A DNA stretch of 37,629 nucleotides from Candidatus Gastranaerophilales bacterium (GTDB taxonomy: Bacteria > Cyanobacteriota > Vampirovibrionia > Gastranaerophilales > Gastranaerophilaceae), in contig JAILHI010000041.1 in NCBI GenBank assembly GCA_024695865.1, positions 1 through 37,629 of the forward strand. The letters are read 5' to 3'. This document shows positions 6,747 to 15,986 of the stretch, in pieces. The notes below the pieces were generated by a model. It was not told the origin of the DNA, searched no databases, and saw nothing but the letters and a program-made list of their open reading frames with translations. Each line of letters starts with the position of its first letter. Positions within the stretch are counted from its first letter, which is position 1. Position numbers and translations under genes: made by a program.

Positions 6747-9518
6747 TTATACTTCCACGCTGACCAGGCTGCCCTGTTTTGTTTTGAAAACAATTATTTT
6801 TCTGTCTATTCTGTTTTTCAGTTCGGTAATATGTGAAATAATACCTATCAATCTGTTCTCGTTTGACAAATCGGACAAAACAGTTAATGCCTGCGCCAAG
6901 GATTCATCGTCAAGAGAGCCGAAACCTTCATCAATAAACATTGTATCAAGTTGTATTCCGCCGGATTGATTTTGAACAATATCCGATAATCCGAGAGATA
7001 AGGACAAGGCCGCTTTAAAGGATTCACCACCCGAAAGGGTATCTACACTTCGTTCCTGACCCGTGTAATAATCCATAACATTCAAGTCTAAACTCTTTTG
7101 ACCTGATTTGTTCATGTCTTCTTTTCTGCGAAGTTCATATCGGTTATTGCTGATTCTTCTGAATCTTTGGTTTGCGGCTTCAATTATCATATCAAAATAA
7201 TGAATCTGAATGTACTGTTCAAAGGTTATTTTTCTCTTTGAATTTAATTTTCCGTTTGCAGTATCCGACAACTGTTCTAAAATAGTGTTTTCTTCCTGCA
7301 ATTTTGTAAATTCGGTAAAAGTTTTTTGTATATTAGTAAACAACTTATTATTTGAAAAATATCTTTGATTGATTTTATTATGATTTTCAGATAAGTTTTT
7401 GGTCTTATCCTGTAAGTCGTTGATTTCGCTTTGCAATTTTTCAATATCAACTTCTTTTTTATCTTTTGTTTTTTCCTGTAAAACCAACAGATGTCCGTTC
7501 AAAGTTGCCAGATTGTTATCTGCGATTTCTTTTTCCTTGTTCGCTTTAGCAATTCTTTTTACAATTTCTTCGTGTTGTTTTTGATATTTTGCTTTTTCGG
7601 TTTCTGCAGAAGTTTTATCACTATAAGATAATTGTTTTTTGATTTCTGCCAAAGAGGTTTCTTGTGCAGTTTTGTCGTTTTCTAATTTATTTTTGTTATC
7701 CTGTAATGTTGTTATTTGGTTTTTACACTCATCCTGTTTGTCTTCAAAAGTTTTAATTGCTTTTGCAACGGTTTCTTTTTCTGATTTTTTAATTTCCAAA
7801 TCTTTTTGTTTTTTGCACAAATCCTGCTCATTATTTTGAGCCTTTGTCAATTCTTCCTGAATTTTATCAGGCAAAGTATCCTGAGTTACTGTTCCGAAAA
7901 TCTTTTTTGCACTCTTTAAAAGATTTTCTTCTTTTTCTTCTTTTTGAGTTTTTATTTGCGTAGTGGCAGTTGATTGTTTTTCTAAATTGCTTTTTGAAGT
8001 ATTCATTTCTTCAAGAGAAGCATCAACCAATTCCTTTGATATATTTTCAACAGTTTTCTTTGCAGGGCAGGGGTGCGAAGTTGAACCGCAAACAGGGCAT
8101 TTTTCGCCTTCCTTTAAATTTTCGGCAATTATTCCTGCCTGCTCATTAAGATAAGTTACATAACGGTTGTTATAGGTATCAGATTTTTCCGTATAAATCT
8201 TTTGTAACTTTAACTGTTTTTCCTGTGCTTCATCTAACTTTTTCTGAATTTTTTTCAATTCGGCAAGCAAGATGTTGAGTTCGTTTAATTTTTTGATATT
8301 TTCGGCATTTTTTTCAATTTCATTGCCGATTTTTACAATATCTGTTTCAACAGAGTCGTAATTTTTTAACTTTGCCTTGTTTTCTTTATACTCTTTTTCT
8401 TTTTTGGCAAAATCTGCCTTTTCCTGTTCTAATGACTCTGCTGCCGATTTCAGATTTTTTTCGATTGTTTTCAGAGTTTTTTCTTTGGCAAGATATTCGT
8501 CATATTTTGCAAGTTCTTTTTCAATTTCATTAATCTTTGCAATAAGTTTTTCCGCTTCAGGTTTGTCTTTTTCTGCCAAAGCGACTATTTCCGCTTTCTT
8601 TTTCGCCTCTTCTTCTGCGGCAGGGATTTTCAAATTTATTTCTTTCAAAAGTTTTCTGTCTTTTTCAATTTCTGTTGCTTCACCGAATTTGACATTTTTA
8701 TCATTAAGAATTTCCTGCAAAGCATTATTTTCTTTTGCAATTTTGTCTAATTCGTTTTTATCGATATCATTTTGTTCTTTTAATAAGTTCAAAATATTTT
8801 CCGATGAAAAAACAGCATTTTCCCCTGATTTTTTCTCAAAAAGTTCCGAAGTTTCATCACAAACAATCTGATTTATATACTGATTAAGTGATTTTTTCTT
8901 GTCATCGTATTTGTTGCCCAAAGCCCTTGCTCTATCCTGCATGGCAATTTGAAAGTTTTTGTAATTATCCGTTTCAAATATTTTTCTGAAAATTTCTTCT
9001 CTGTCTTTTGTTTTCGGGCTTAAAATTTTCAAAAACTCACCCTGTGCCAGCATGACAATTTGAGAAAACTGGTTTTTGTCTATTCCGAGAAGTTTCTGAA
9101 TTTCCTGTTCTGCATCTTCTTCACTTGAAATAATTTTGCCTGTCGGCAAAGTCAGTTCAACTTTTTCGGAAACAGTTTTCATTCCCTCCCCTCGTGTTTT
9201 GGCAACCTCTTTTGTCGTGGTTCTGAAAATTTTATACGTTTCCCCTCGACATATAAAAGTCAGTTCAACAAAAGAATCGTCTTGTTCTTTTGCATAATCA
9301 CTTCTTAAATGTAATGAACTTTTTGATGCTTCGGCTCTTTTTTGTCCGCTTGCACTTCCGAAAAGAGCAAAGGTAATTGCATCAAAAATACTTGTTTTAC
9401 CGGCACCGGTTTCACCCGTAATCAGATATAATCCGTTTGCACCGAATTGTTCAAAATCTATTTCAACCTTATTTGCATAAGGGCCAAAAGCATTTATAAC
9501 CAAATTTACAGGTTTCAT
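6747..9518 (-). CDS. sbcC: Exonuclease SbcCD, SMC-like ATPase subunit SbcC
   Basis: SbcC with SbcD forms the bacterial Rad50-Mre11-like complex that cleaves hairpins and trims DNA ends. The 923 residues show an N-terminal Walker A (GETGAGKTS, near residues 34-42). Two very long Lys/Glu-rich coiled coils of about 250-300 residues each are separated by a zinc hook CPVC (C474, C477), which dimerises two molecules through Zn. The C-terminal half carries the ABC signature DTLSGGESFKAALSLSLGLSD, Walker B MFIDEGFGSLD and a D-loop. The length is somewhat below the E. coli protein (about 1050), mainly in the coil. Its ATG overlaps the sbcD stop by 4 bp (ATGA), so the two are translationally coupled. 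Long antisense ORFs here are coiled-coil shadows. Confidence 0.96.
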   Translation of the reverse strand: MKPVNLVINAFGPYANKVEIDFEQFGANGLYLITGETGAGKTSIFDAITFALFGSASGQKRAEASKSSLHLRSDYAKEQDDSFVELTFICRGETYKIFRTTTKEVAKTRGEGMKTVSEKVELTLPTGKIISSEEDAEQEIQKLLGIDKNQFSQIVMLAQGEFLKILSPKTKDREEIFRKIFETDNYKNFQIAMQDRARALGNKYDDKKKSLNQYINQIVCDETSELFEKKSGENAVFSSENILNLLKEQNDIDKNELDKIAKENNALQEILNDKNVKFGEATEIEKDRKLLKEINLKIPAAEEEAKKKAEIVALAEKDKPEAEKLIAKINEIEKELAKYDEYLAKEKTLKTIEKNLKSAAESLEQEKADFAKKEKEYKENKAKLKNYDSVETDIVKIGNEIEKNAENIKKLNELNILLAELKKIQKKLDEAQEKQLKLQKIYTEKSDTYNNRYVTYLNEQAGIIAENLKEGEKCPVCGSTSHPCPAKKTVENISKELVDASLEEMNTSKSNLEKQSTATTQIKTQKEEKEENLLKSAKKIFGTVTQDTLPDKIQEELTKAQNNEQDLCKKQKDLEIKKSEKETVAKAIKTFEDKQDECKNQITTLQDNKNKLENDKTAQETSLAEIKKQLSYSDKTSAETEKAKYQKQHEEIVKRIAKANKEKEIADNNLATLNGHLLVLQEKTKDKKEVDIEKLQSEINDLQDKTKNLSENHNKINQRYFSNNKLFTNIQKTFTEFTKLQEENTILEQLSDTANGKLNSKRKITFEQYIQIHYFDMIIEAANQRFRRISNNRYELRRKEDMNKSGQKSLDLNVMDYYTGQERSVDTLSGGESFKAALSLSLGLSDIVQNQSGGIQLDTMFIDEGFGSLDDESLAQALTVLSDLSNENRLIGIISHITELKNRIDRKIIVFKTKQGSLVSVEV

Positions 9519-10636
9519 TGAGCACCTCCGAGTTCTTCTATTACGCTATTTACAATTTCTGTTTCGGTTTCATTGAGTTCTTTATTGTTCTGCAGATAAT
9601 AAAAATCCGCAAAATGTTCAAAAATATTTTTTTGTTTTAAATTTGTAATTTCGACCATGGAATTTTTTTCTCTTGTTGATGCGTTGTCGTAGTCAAGAAG
9701 CATTATGTTCGGGAAAACGGTTTCAAGTCTGTTTTTAACATCCATAATCAAATCATCTGTCAGGGTAATATGAACATAATCATTACAGCCCTGCATCATA
9801 ATATCTTTAAACGAACCCTTCAATTCTTTAAAATCATGAATCGGTTTTATGGGAATTTGAGTTATCTCGATTTTTTTGTCGTGTATATCCAAAACCGTTA
9901 TTGCTTTCTTCTGGTTTATTTCGGAAAAGGAATATTTTAACGGTGAACCCGCATAACGAACAGTTTTTCTTCCCATTGACTGAGGATTATGAATATGTCC
10001 GAGAGCAACATAATCAAAGTCGTCAAACACCGAATAATCCACATTATCGAGAGTTCCCAAAGAACTGTTTTCAGATTCGCTTCTTGAAGGCGGCACCCCG
10101 TTATTTGTAACAAACTGGTGGGCTACCAAAATATTAGTGATACTCTTATCAATATCCATATTCTTTACAACCGCCGCTACTGCGTCCTGATATCTGCCGC
10201 AGGAAATTTCCTCACTGTGATAAGGTCTTACATCTGTCGGACGGACAAAAGGCAAAAGCCATATCGCAATTTTTTCCTCATCATTTGCCATAATCGGTTC
10301 AATTTTTCCGTTGTAAGATTTAGCAAAATGAATATTGTTTTTTGCCATAATGCTTGCCCCGAAAGAAACTCTCTGAACACTGTCATGATTTCCCGAAACA
10401 ATGTAACTGCTTATATTCTTTTCGGAAAGTTTTGTGACAAAATCATCAAAGACATCTATCGCATCAACCGACGGTATGGATTTGTTGTAAATATCTCCCG
10501 CAATAATTATGCCTTTAACATTTTCTGTTTCCGCAACTTCTAAAATATTGCCCAGCACGTATTTTTGTTCTTCTAACATTGGAAAACCGTTTACAATTTT
10601 TCCGATGTGTAAATCACTGATATGTAAAAATTTCAT
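9515..10636 (-). CDS. sbcD: Exonuclease SbcCD, nuclease subunit SbcD
   Basis: SbcD is the Mn-dependent calcineurin-like phosphoesterase of the SbcCD complex. The metal-binding motifs are all present in order: HISDLHIG (residues 5-12), GDIY near residue 47, GNHD near 83, AHQ near 172 and GHIH near 213. The 373 residues fit the family (about 380-400). An AAGGAG Shine-Dalgarno precedes ATG 10636. It is the first gene of the operon and its stop overlaps the sbcC start. Upstream is an unusually long 680-bp non-coding region with A/T tracts and repeats. Confidence 0.96.
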   Translation of the reverse strand: MKFLHISDLHIGKIVNGFPMLEEQKYVLGNILEVAETENVKGIIIAGDIYNKSIPSVDAIDVFDDFVTKLSEKNISSYIVSGNHDSVQRVSFGASIMAKNNIHFAKSYNGKIEPIMANDEEKIAIWLLPFVRPTDVRPYHSEEISCGRYQDAVAAVVKNMDIDKSITNILVAHQFVTNNGVPPSRSESENSSLGTLDNVDYSVFDDFDYVALGHIHNPQSMGRKTVRYAGSPLKYSFSEINQKKAITVLDIHDKKIEITQIPIKPIHDFKELKGSFKDIMMQGCNDYVHITLTDDLIMDVKNRLETVFPNIMLLDYDNASTREKNSMVEITNLKQKNIFEHFADFYYLQNNKELNETETEIVNSVIEELGGAQ

Positions 10637-10726
10637 GATTTCTCCTTTTTTTAAGTTTGTTTCCCGCTTACATTTTTATTGTATACCCCGAGTATGTCAA
10701 AAATGGATATACATAATTGCTTTTTT

Positions 10727-10764
10727 TGAAAAATTTTAAAAATTTTTAAAAATTTTTGAAAAAT
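10727..10764. other. Phased A/T-tract block upstream of sbcD
   Basis: Four alternations of AAAAA and TTTTT follow each other with a period of about 10 bp. Such phased tracts bend DNA and may act as an UP-like element about 90-125 bp upstream of sbcD, or may simply be low-complexity sequence. A TACAAT box lies nearer sbcD, but its spacing to the adjacent TTGACA is too short (11 bp) to call a promoter. Confidence 0.4.
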
Positions 10765-10839
10765 CGGCAAGTAGAATTAATATAACATACGACTTTGTAT
10801 CAATACAAGGAAAACGGTTTTTTATTTTTATGTCAATCC

Positions 10840-10915
10840 GTAGGGTGTCAAAAAGTTTCAATTTATTGAAACGTTTGCACCGAAAATATAATTGTAAATT
10901 GGTGCGAACGCTTGC
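10840..10915. repeat. GTAGGGTGC repeat, diverged third copy, inverted
   Basis: Reads GTAGGGTG..GTTTGCACCGAAAA..ATTGGTGCGAACG, matching the reverse complement of the 2561-2647 and 3427-3514 elements in its central part. A 70-residue ORF across it is not credible. Confidence 0.65.
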
Positions 10916-11272
10916 CTTCTTGAATTTTGACAGTTCAAAATCTTTCACTTCATTTCGTTTTTACTACTCGTAAAAACTTTCATTTCGTCAGATTTTTCAC
11001 AGGGACAGCGTTCCCTCGTTTCACTCGGTCAGCTTTTTCAAAATTCGCTTCTTGCACCATACTTTCTACACAAAAACCGCTCGCAATGTCATAAAAACCT
11101 GTCATACTGAGCGGCAGCGAAGTATCCAGCCGATTTGAATTTTAGATAATATTTAACAAATAAAATTATCAAGAGATTTTTTGCTTTCCAATCTCAACAT
11201 AGGCATTATATTTTTTTCGTACCCATTCTTTTTTCTTTTCTTTCGAGAATATATATTGGGTGAAACAATACA
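10916..11272. other. Non-coding stretch between sbcD and the metallopeptidase gene
   Basis: I see no gene here. It holds a low-complexity TTTCATTTCGT-like segment, repeated around 10945-10990, and one TGTCATACTGAG..ATCCAGCC repeat copy at 11100-11131. The rest is AT-rich sequence without a convincing structured RNA. Confidence 0.6.
11100..11131. repeat. TGTCATACTGAG..GTATCCAGCC dispersed repeat
   Basis: Another copy of the family seen at 2659-2691, 3607-3638 and inside the 169-bp repeats, with GCGGCAGCGA in the loop. Confidence 0.75.
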
Positions 11273-11302
11273 AAAAAACTGTCCGTTTCCGAACAGTTTT
11301 TT
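11273..11302 (-). terminator. Strong Rho-independent terminator of the metallopeptidase gene
   Basis: On the minus strand a 10-bp perfect stem AAAAAACTGT/ACAGTTTTTT extends by TCG/CGG to a GAAA tetraloop and ends in a T-run. It lies 19 bp after the stop codon. Because the stem itself is A/T-flanked, it could work in both directions. Confidence 0.9.
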
Positions 11303-11320
11303 AATATAAATATTTTAATG

Positions 11321-13039
11321 TTATTCTTCCTGTTTTGCGGCTTCTTCCGCTTCAACAAGTCTGTTTATACGGTCGCAGAATGCTTTTGCGGAAAGATTAT
11401 CTCCCGTTACATCACGAAGAATTTCGTTATCCTCTTTTGAGCCGCCGTATTGGAAAATATGTTCGTCAAGATAATTTGCGGTTTCCGTATTTTCCGTCAG
11501 TTTGCCGAACTTATCCGTCAAGGCTTCGTATAATTGAGCCTTAATCAACGCAGAACGGAAATAGTTCTGGTAATATGCGGGGTGGGACAAATAATGCGGA
11601 ATGGTTGCCCATTCGTTTGTCGCTTCGTCCATTTCACTTCTTCCCGTATATTTTACGTTCATTTCTTTCCAGAGTTGTTTCAAATCCTGATCGGGATTTT
11701 GGTACATTCTGCGTTCAAATTCAATAGTTCTCATACTTGAATTTACGAACAATGATTCTTCCTTGCCGAGAGAGGTTGCAAATTTTTCGTTAACTTCGGG
11801 CGAAATCAAATCTTTTGCAAGACCTTCCGTTCTAATCATATCACCCATCATCATTGCAACTGCTTCCGTCATGGTTGAGGTTGTATCCTGTTCCATATAA
11901 GGAAGTGTCGGGTCTGTTTTAACCGTGAAAACAGAATGTCCGAGTTCGTGCATTAAGGTATCCACGCTCGATGCGTTATTGGTTAAGTTTGCCAAAATTC
12001 TTGCATCTTTACCCGGTGTAATCGGGAAAGAAAATCCGTGAGTGTTTTTGTTTTCACGGGGGAACAAGTCAAGCGTAATCGGCAAATCGTCAACATTGTA
12101 GCCCATTCCGAGATATGCTTTTTTCGCAATATCCACAACCTGTTCTTTTGTCTTGATTTCGTCATTGACAAGTTTTTCGGGGTCTTCTCCCGTCAAAAGA
12201 CCGAAATGATAACTTCTCAAATCCTTTGGGTCGATGCCGTAGGCTTCGGATAACTCTTTCTTAATACCCGACATTACCGTATCTTTTGATTTTGCGGTAT
12301 TTTGAGCAACTTCGTTCAAAAGTTTATCAAGTTCTTCGGGCTTGATATCGTAATCTTCCGCAAGTTTCATATCAAAGTAGTTATCATAACCTTTCTTTTG
12401 GGCAAGGTCATTTCTGAGTTTGACAAGTTCAACCAAATCGTCCGCAATCAAATCACCCGAGGCAATTTTTGCATCAGCCGCTTTTTTACGGACTTCGGGG
12501 TTTGTTTCCGTTTCCATAATCTTTTGAATTTGAGCCTTTGAAACGGGTTCGCCGTCAATCTTCATCTGGAATGAATTTAATTTTTGCGAAATTTCGTTTT
12601 CTTTTTTGTTGATAGCCTCAATTTCGTCCTTATATTCGATACCGTCACCGAATTGTGTTGTCAGTTTTGTAAGTTGTTTTTGAAGTTTTGCGTCTTTTAC
12701 TCCGCCGCTTTCGTTTATGGCTTTGAGTTTTTCGTAAACTTCTTTGTTATCAAAAAATTCGCCCTGTTTGTCGGTTGCAGCGTTCATTTTTGCAAGATTT
12801 TCTTCATTACTGTTAATATAAAAATCCCATGCCGCAGATTCTTCACCCTCTAAAACTTCTTTCATTCCGATCGAAATTTCATCTCTTAAAGAAACAAATT
12901 TTTCGTCGTTAGAGGGTTGTTTTGCGGTTTGTGAAAATTCCACGCTGTCCATCGGCATCGGTTTGGTTTTCGGATATACGTTTGTAGTTTTGTTTTGCGT
13001 ATTAATTCCGAGCGCCTGTGTTATCTTGTTTATATTCAT
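11321..13039 (-). CDS. M2/M3-type zinc metallopeptidase (ACE-like)
   Basis: This is a clan MA zinc peptidase of 572 residues. The zinc site is HELGH at 364-368 with the third ligand most likely E392 in TMTEAVAMM. The 24-residue distance from the second His equals that of angiotensin-converting enzyme (M2), and is one less than the thimet peptidases (M3). The segment PHYLSHPAYYQNYFRSALIKAQLYEAL near residue 490-515 resembles the M2 substrate-pocket helix. An oligopeptidase or peptidyl-dipeptidase role is therefore likely. The first 45 residues are a low-complexity tail without a signal peptide. A GAAGGA Shine-Dalgarno precedes ATG 13039. The gene is monocistronic and followed by a strong terminator. 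M3 remains an alternative label. Confidence 0.8.
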   Translation of the reverse strand: MNINKITQALGINTQNKTTNVYPKTKPMPMDSVEFSQTAKQPSNDEKFVSLRDEISIGMKEVLEGEESAAWDFYINSNEENLAKMNAATDKQGEFFDNKEVYEKLKAINESGGVKDAKLQKQLTKLTTQFGDGIEYKDEIEAINKKENEISQKLNSFQMKIDGEPVSKAQIQKIMETETNPEVRKKAADAKIASGDLIADDLVELVKLRNDLAQKKGYDNYFDMKLAEDYDIKPEELDKLLNEVAQNTAKSKDTVMSGIKKELSEAYGIDPKDLRSYHFGLLTGEDPEKLVNDEIKTKEQVVDIAKKAYLGMGYNVDDLPITLDLFPRENKNTHGFSFPITPGKDARILANLTNNASSVDTLMHELGHSVFTVKTDPTLPYMEQDTTSTMTEAVAMMMGDMIRTEGLAKDLISPEVNEKFATSLGKEESLFVNSSMRTIEFERRMYQNPDQDLKQLWKEMNVKYTGRSEMDEATNEWATIPHYLSHPAYYQNYFRSALIKAQLYEALTDKFGKLTENTETANYLDEHIFQYGGSKEDNEILRDVTGDNLSAKAFCDRINRLVEAEEAAKQEE

Positions 13040-13100
13040 TTTTTATCCTTCTTTCGTGTTGTCAAAAACACGGACATGATTTTTTTTGCTAATTTTTTAC

Positions 13101-13835
13101 TTATTTTATTTCGTATGTAACGTTTACAACAGCCGTAACTTTCTTTTCAATCGAACTTGTATCGATAATGCCGGAATCGCTGACGTCTGTTGATTCGGGT
13201 GAAGTAATCTGAAAAACGCCCGTTTTTACGGATAAAATTCTGCCCGTTTTGTTGCCGTTAATTTTCAAAGTTGAATTTGCTCTGTTTTTTGCATCCTGTG
13301 ATGCCTTTTCAAGTAATTTGATTTTTAAATCGGCAAGTTTTGAGTATTGGTAATCAGGTGTCTGGGAATTAATATCATAACCCTGTTGGGCAAATTTTTG
13401 GATATCCGTTGACAAGGTCTGAATTTTCTTGACGTCGTTTGATTTTACTTTAACGTTTTGAGAATAGTTGTAGTAAGCAATTTCGTCTGAAGTGTTTCCG
13501 TTCGGGTATCTTTTGTAAGACGACCAGTAGTTTGCGGGTTCAATCGTGATATTTTCCTCGTTAATGCCGTTTTCCGCAAGATATGCCTTTAAAACGGGAA
13601 GTTGCTTTTGCAGAGTCTGATAAGAGCCTGCAAGTGTCGGGTTTTTAACATTAATAATAAATGTCCAGACCGCAGAATCCGAAGTAACGATTTCTTCCGC
13701 AGAGCCTGTCATATAAATACCTTTTTGCGACATCGTTTTTGTTCCGACTGCAACCGCAATAATCAGTCCGAGCGCAAGAATTATTGCAAGCAAAGTTAAC
13801 TGATATTCTTTTAATTTTTCACATAAAAAGCACAT
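13101..13835 (-). CDS. SIMPL-domain (DUF541) membrane-anchored protein
   Basis: The 244-residue protein has a short cytoplasmic N-terminus, one membrane segment at about residues 12-32, and an extracytoplasmic SIMPL/DUF541 domain. In that domain, MTGSAEEIVTSDSAVWTF starts the domain and VTAVVNVTYEIK ends it. Family members are periplasmic or surface proteins of unclear biochemistry, some linked to stress. I chose ATG 13835 (MCFLCEKL) because AGAGG lies 5 nt upstream; an in-frame start at 13856 would add seven residues and lacks a ribosome-binding site. The two cysteines just before the membrane segment (C2, C5) are noteworthy but do not form a lipobox. About 80 bp separate it from the SEC-C gene upstream, so it may be a separate unit. 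Confidence 0.8.
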   Translation of the reverse strand: MCFLCEKLKEYQLTLLAIILALGLIIAVAVGTKTMSQKGIYMTGSAEEIVTSDSAVWTFIINVKNPTLAGSYQTLQKQLPVLKAYLAENGINEENITIEPANYWSSYKRYPNGNTSDEIAYYNYSQNVKVKSNDVKKIQTLSTDIQKFAQQGYDINSQTPDYQYSKLADLKIKLLEKASQDAKNRANSTLKINGNKTGRILSVKTGVFQITSPESTDVSDSGIIDTSSIEKKVTAVVNVTYEIK

Positions 13836-13916
13836 AAGAACCTCTTTCCATTCCAAAATACTATCTAATGATAATATTTTTTTTTAAGATTATCAATAAA
13901 ATATTGATTTTTGTTA

Positions 13917-15221
13917 TTAATCTTCTATTTCTTCATTTTTCGGCATGCAGCATTTTTTGTATTTTTTGCCGCTTCCGCACGGACAGGGGTCATTTCTTCC
14001 GACTCTTTCAATTTTCGGTTCGGCCTCTTTTTCTTCTTTTCTGACCTCTTTTACCATAATCTGAGAGAAGACGTTTGAAGAATACAAAATTGAAGCAGGT
14101 GAAATAACGGGCTTGTTGAGGTTATGAGATTTAAAAATTCTCAAAATATCATCAAGCGTGTAATTCGTTTTCATAATGTCATTTATAACACTGACAAAAG
14201 ACGGGTGTTTTTCCGCAACATAAGTTAGCACAACACTCGGAATTTTTTCATTATGCAAAAAGTTTCTGAGGCAGGAATCGTAGTTTGAAACCGTTTTGTA
14301 ATCATCTTCAAAAATTTTGCAGAAGGTTCCGAAAAACGGAATTGCAAACAACCCCGAATTTTTTATAAACAGAATACCTACATCGTATTCATTGTCCTGC
14401 GAGGAAAATCCCGCCATTGATTTTTTTGCAAAATCATTGCCCGTAAAATTGAAGTCTTTTGTCGGAAAATATGCGTATTTTTCGGGTTTTTTAATGCCCT
14501 CGGCAACAAGTTTTTTTATCTCATCGCTGCCCGATTCACAGTATTCGTTGAAAGCATTTATTATCTCATCGGCACATTTGTTTGTTGTTATTACTTCCAT
14601 GCCGCTGAAACATTCTTCAAATTTCTTTTCAAAAGTGTCAATCTGGGTTTTTATTTCCTGCAATTTTTCATCGTTATCAAAATAAACCAAATCGGGATTT
14701 TCGATAATTCTTGAAATTGCATATCTCTGAGCGCCGCCGACTTTGTCTGATGCGGTTATTGCTCTTATATCGTAAACGTAATATTCGTCCTTGAGTTTAC
14801 AAAGACAGCAGTATAAAAACGCTCCCTTATATGCGCCTCTGAAATCGTGCATTTTGCCGAGAATGTTTACGGAATAAGTTTTTTCATTGATGACACTGTA
14901 AAGTTCAAAACCTGATTTAAAAACGTTTTCAATTCTGAAAACACCGACAAAAGCATCTCTCATTGCCTCTAAAACAGTTAACTCTTTTTGCGCAAGATTT
15001 AACGTTTTGCTCATATAGTATTCAATCATTGATTTTCCGGATATGAGTCTTGTGTAAAGATACGACAGGGTTCTTGAACGTTTTTCTTCAAGAGAAATGT
15101 TTCTGTCCTCAATATGTGTAATATTCCTGAAATCTTTACCCGTTTGCATATCATGCAGTAAAAAAGCCGTAAGTTTGTCTGTTAACTGATTTATCAATGT
15201 ATTTGTGTCTTCAATAATCAT
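13917..15221 (-). CDS. SEC-C motif-containing protein of unknown function
   Basis: The 434-residue protein ends in a textbook SEC-C zinc-binding motif (RVGRNDPCPCGSGKKYKKCC), found at the C-terminus of SecA and of many otherwise unrelated proteins. The remaining 400 residues match no family I recognise; they are soluble, mixed alpha/beta in appearance, and include a conserved-looking AYFPTKDF and GRNDPC linker. There are no membrane segments or signal peptide. The start lies 3 bp after the pgeF stop, so it is the last gene of the mlaD-upp-pgeF-SEC-C run. A chaperone-binding or zinc-dependent adaptor role is possible but unproven. Confidence 0.75.
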   Translation of the reverse strand: MIIEDTNTLINQLTDKLTAFLLHDMQTGKDFRNITHIEDRNISLEEKRSRTLSYLYTRLISGKSMIEYYMSKTLNLAQKELTVLEAMRDAFVGVFRIENVFKSGFELYSVINEKTYSVNILGKMHDFRGAYKGAFLYCCLCKLKDEYYVYDIRAITASDKVGGAQRYAISRIIENPDLVYFDNDEKLQEIKTQIDTFEKKFEECFSGMEVITTNKCADEIINAFNEYCESGSDEIKKLVAEGIKKPEKYAYFPTKDFNFTGNDFAKKSMAGFSSQDNEYDVGILFIKNSGLFAIPFFGTFCKIFEDDYKTVSNYDSCLRNFLHNEKIPSVVLTYVAEKHPSFVSVINDIMKTNYTLDDILRIFKSHNLNKPVISPASILYSSNVFSQIMVKEVRKEEKEAEPKIERVGRNDPCPCGSGKKYKKCCMPKNEEIED

Positions 15222-15224
15222 GTT

Positions 15225-15986
15225 TTATCCTCTTATTTTTAAAACAGCAGAATGTCTTGCCGTGTTTCCGTTTTCTTTTCTGTAAGAAAAAAATACATCA
15301 GTCGAACATGATGTGCAATAGTCTGCCGTGTCAATTTGTTTAACCGATACCTGATTTAATAATATCTCATTCACTTTCTTTAAATCAATAAAATATTTAT
15401 CTTTTTCTTTACTTTCTTTATATGCGTTAACCGATTTTGCATAATTTAAGTCAATATCCCGCATAATCTGTTCAAAAACATCTTCGTTGACATCAAAGCA
15501 GCAAATGCCGATACCTGCGCCGATTGCGGCTTTTATGTTCTCGGGGGTTGAACCTTTTTGACACATTATTTCAACCGCCTTTTGCTGAATTTTAGAGGCA
15601 GTGCCTCTCCAGCCCGCATGTACAACTGCACCGATATTTTCGACAAAATCGTACATTATTATCGGAATACAGTCTGCAAAATTCAAAAATGCTGCGGTGT
15701 TCTTCTCTGTTAACACTATTCCGTCCGTGTTTTCAAAAAAGTTTTCACTATCGTGCGAAGCAACCGCCACATTGTTTGTGTGTCTTTGCTGACAGCGGTA
15801 TAACTGACTTTCGGACAGACCGAGTTTTTCTCTTAAAAAATCAACATTACAGGTGGCAGTTTCCGTTAAATCTTCACGATTTCCCGAATGTAAAACAAAA
15901 TCTCTCGTCGTAAAAAAATGCTCCAAGCCGTCCAGCAGGGTTGATTTTAAAACTTTTTTACCGAAAAAATCCGCAAAATAGAACAT
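15225..15986 (-). CDS. pgeF: Laccase-domain purine nucleoside phosphorylase / peptidoglycan editing factor (YfiH family)
   Basis: The YfiH/YlmD family binds zinc. Its members have been reported as purine nucleosidase/phosphorylase-type enzymes and, in E. coli, as editing factors for peptidoglycan precursors. The 253 residues fit the family. The signature elements are present: NFADCIPIIMYD with the ligand Cys, VVHAGWRGT with the ligand His, and GAGIGICCFDVNEDV. C-terminal CTSCSTDVFFSYRKENGNTARHSAVL is the classical family end. Its ATG overlaps the upp stop (TAATG), so translation is coupled to uracil phosphoribosyltransferase, a fitting partner in nucleobase metabolism. Confidence 0.9.
   Translation of the reverse strand: MFYFADFFGKKVLKSTLLDGLEHFFTTRDFVLHSGNREDLTETATCNVDFLREKLGLSESQLYRCQQRHTNNVAVASHDSENFFENTDGIVLTEKNTAAFLNFADCIPIIMYDFVENIGAVVHAGWRGTASKIQQKAVEIMCQKGSTPENIKAAIGAGIGICCFDVNEDVFEQIMRDIDLNYAKSVNAYKESKEKDKYFIDLKKVNEILLNQVSVKQIDTADYCTSCSTDVFFSYRKENGNTARHSAVLKIRG

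Noticed and set aside
8377-8871. 164-residue plus-strand ORF opposite sbcC
   Set aside because: It is Ser/Phe-rich, the antisense reading of Lys/Glu-rich coiled-coil codons; no start signals.
10655-10710. TTGACA and TACAAT upstream of sbcD as a promoter
   Set aside because: The two hexamers are only 11 bp apart, too short for sigma-70 use as a pair.
10736-10948. 70-residue minus-strand ORF upstream of sbcD
   Set aside because: It crosses a phased A/T tract and a diverged repeat copy; composition is not protein-like.
13892-13908. ATCAATA/TATTGAT hairpin between the SEC-C and SIMPL genes as a terminator
   Set aside because: The stem is all A/T but two pairs, and the T-tract follows on the strand that has no gene.
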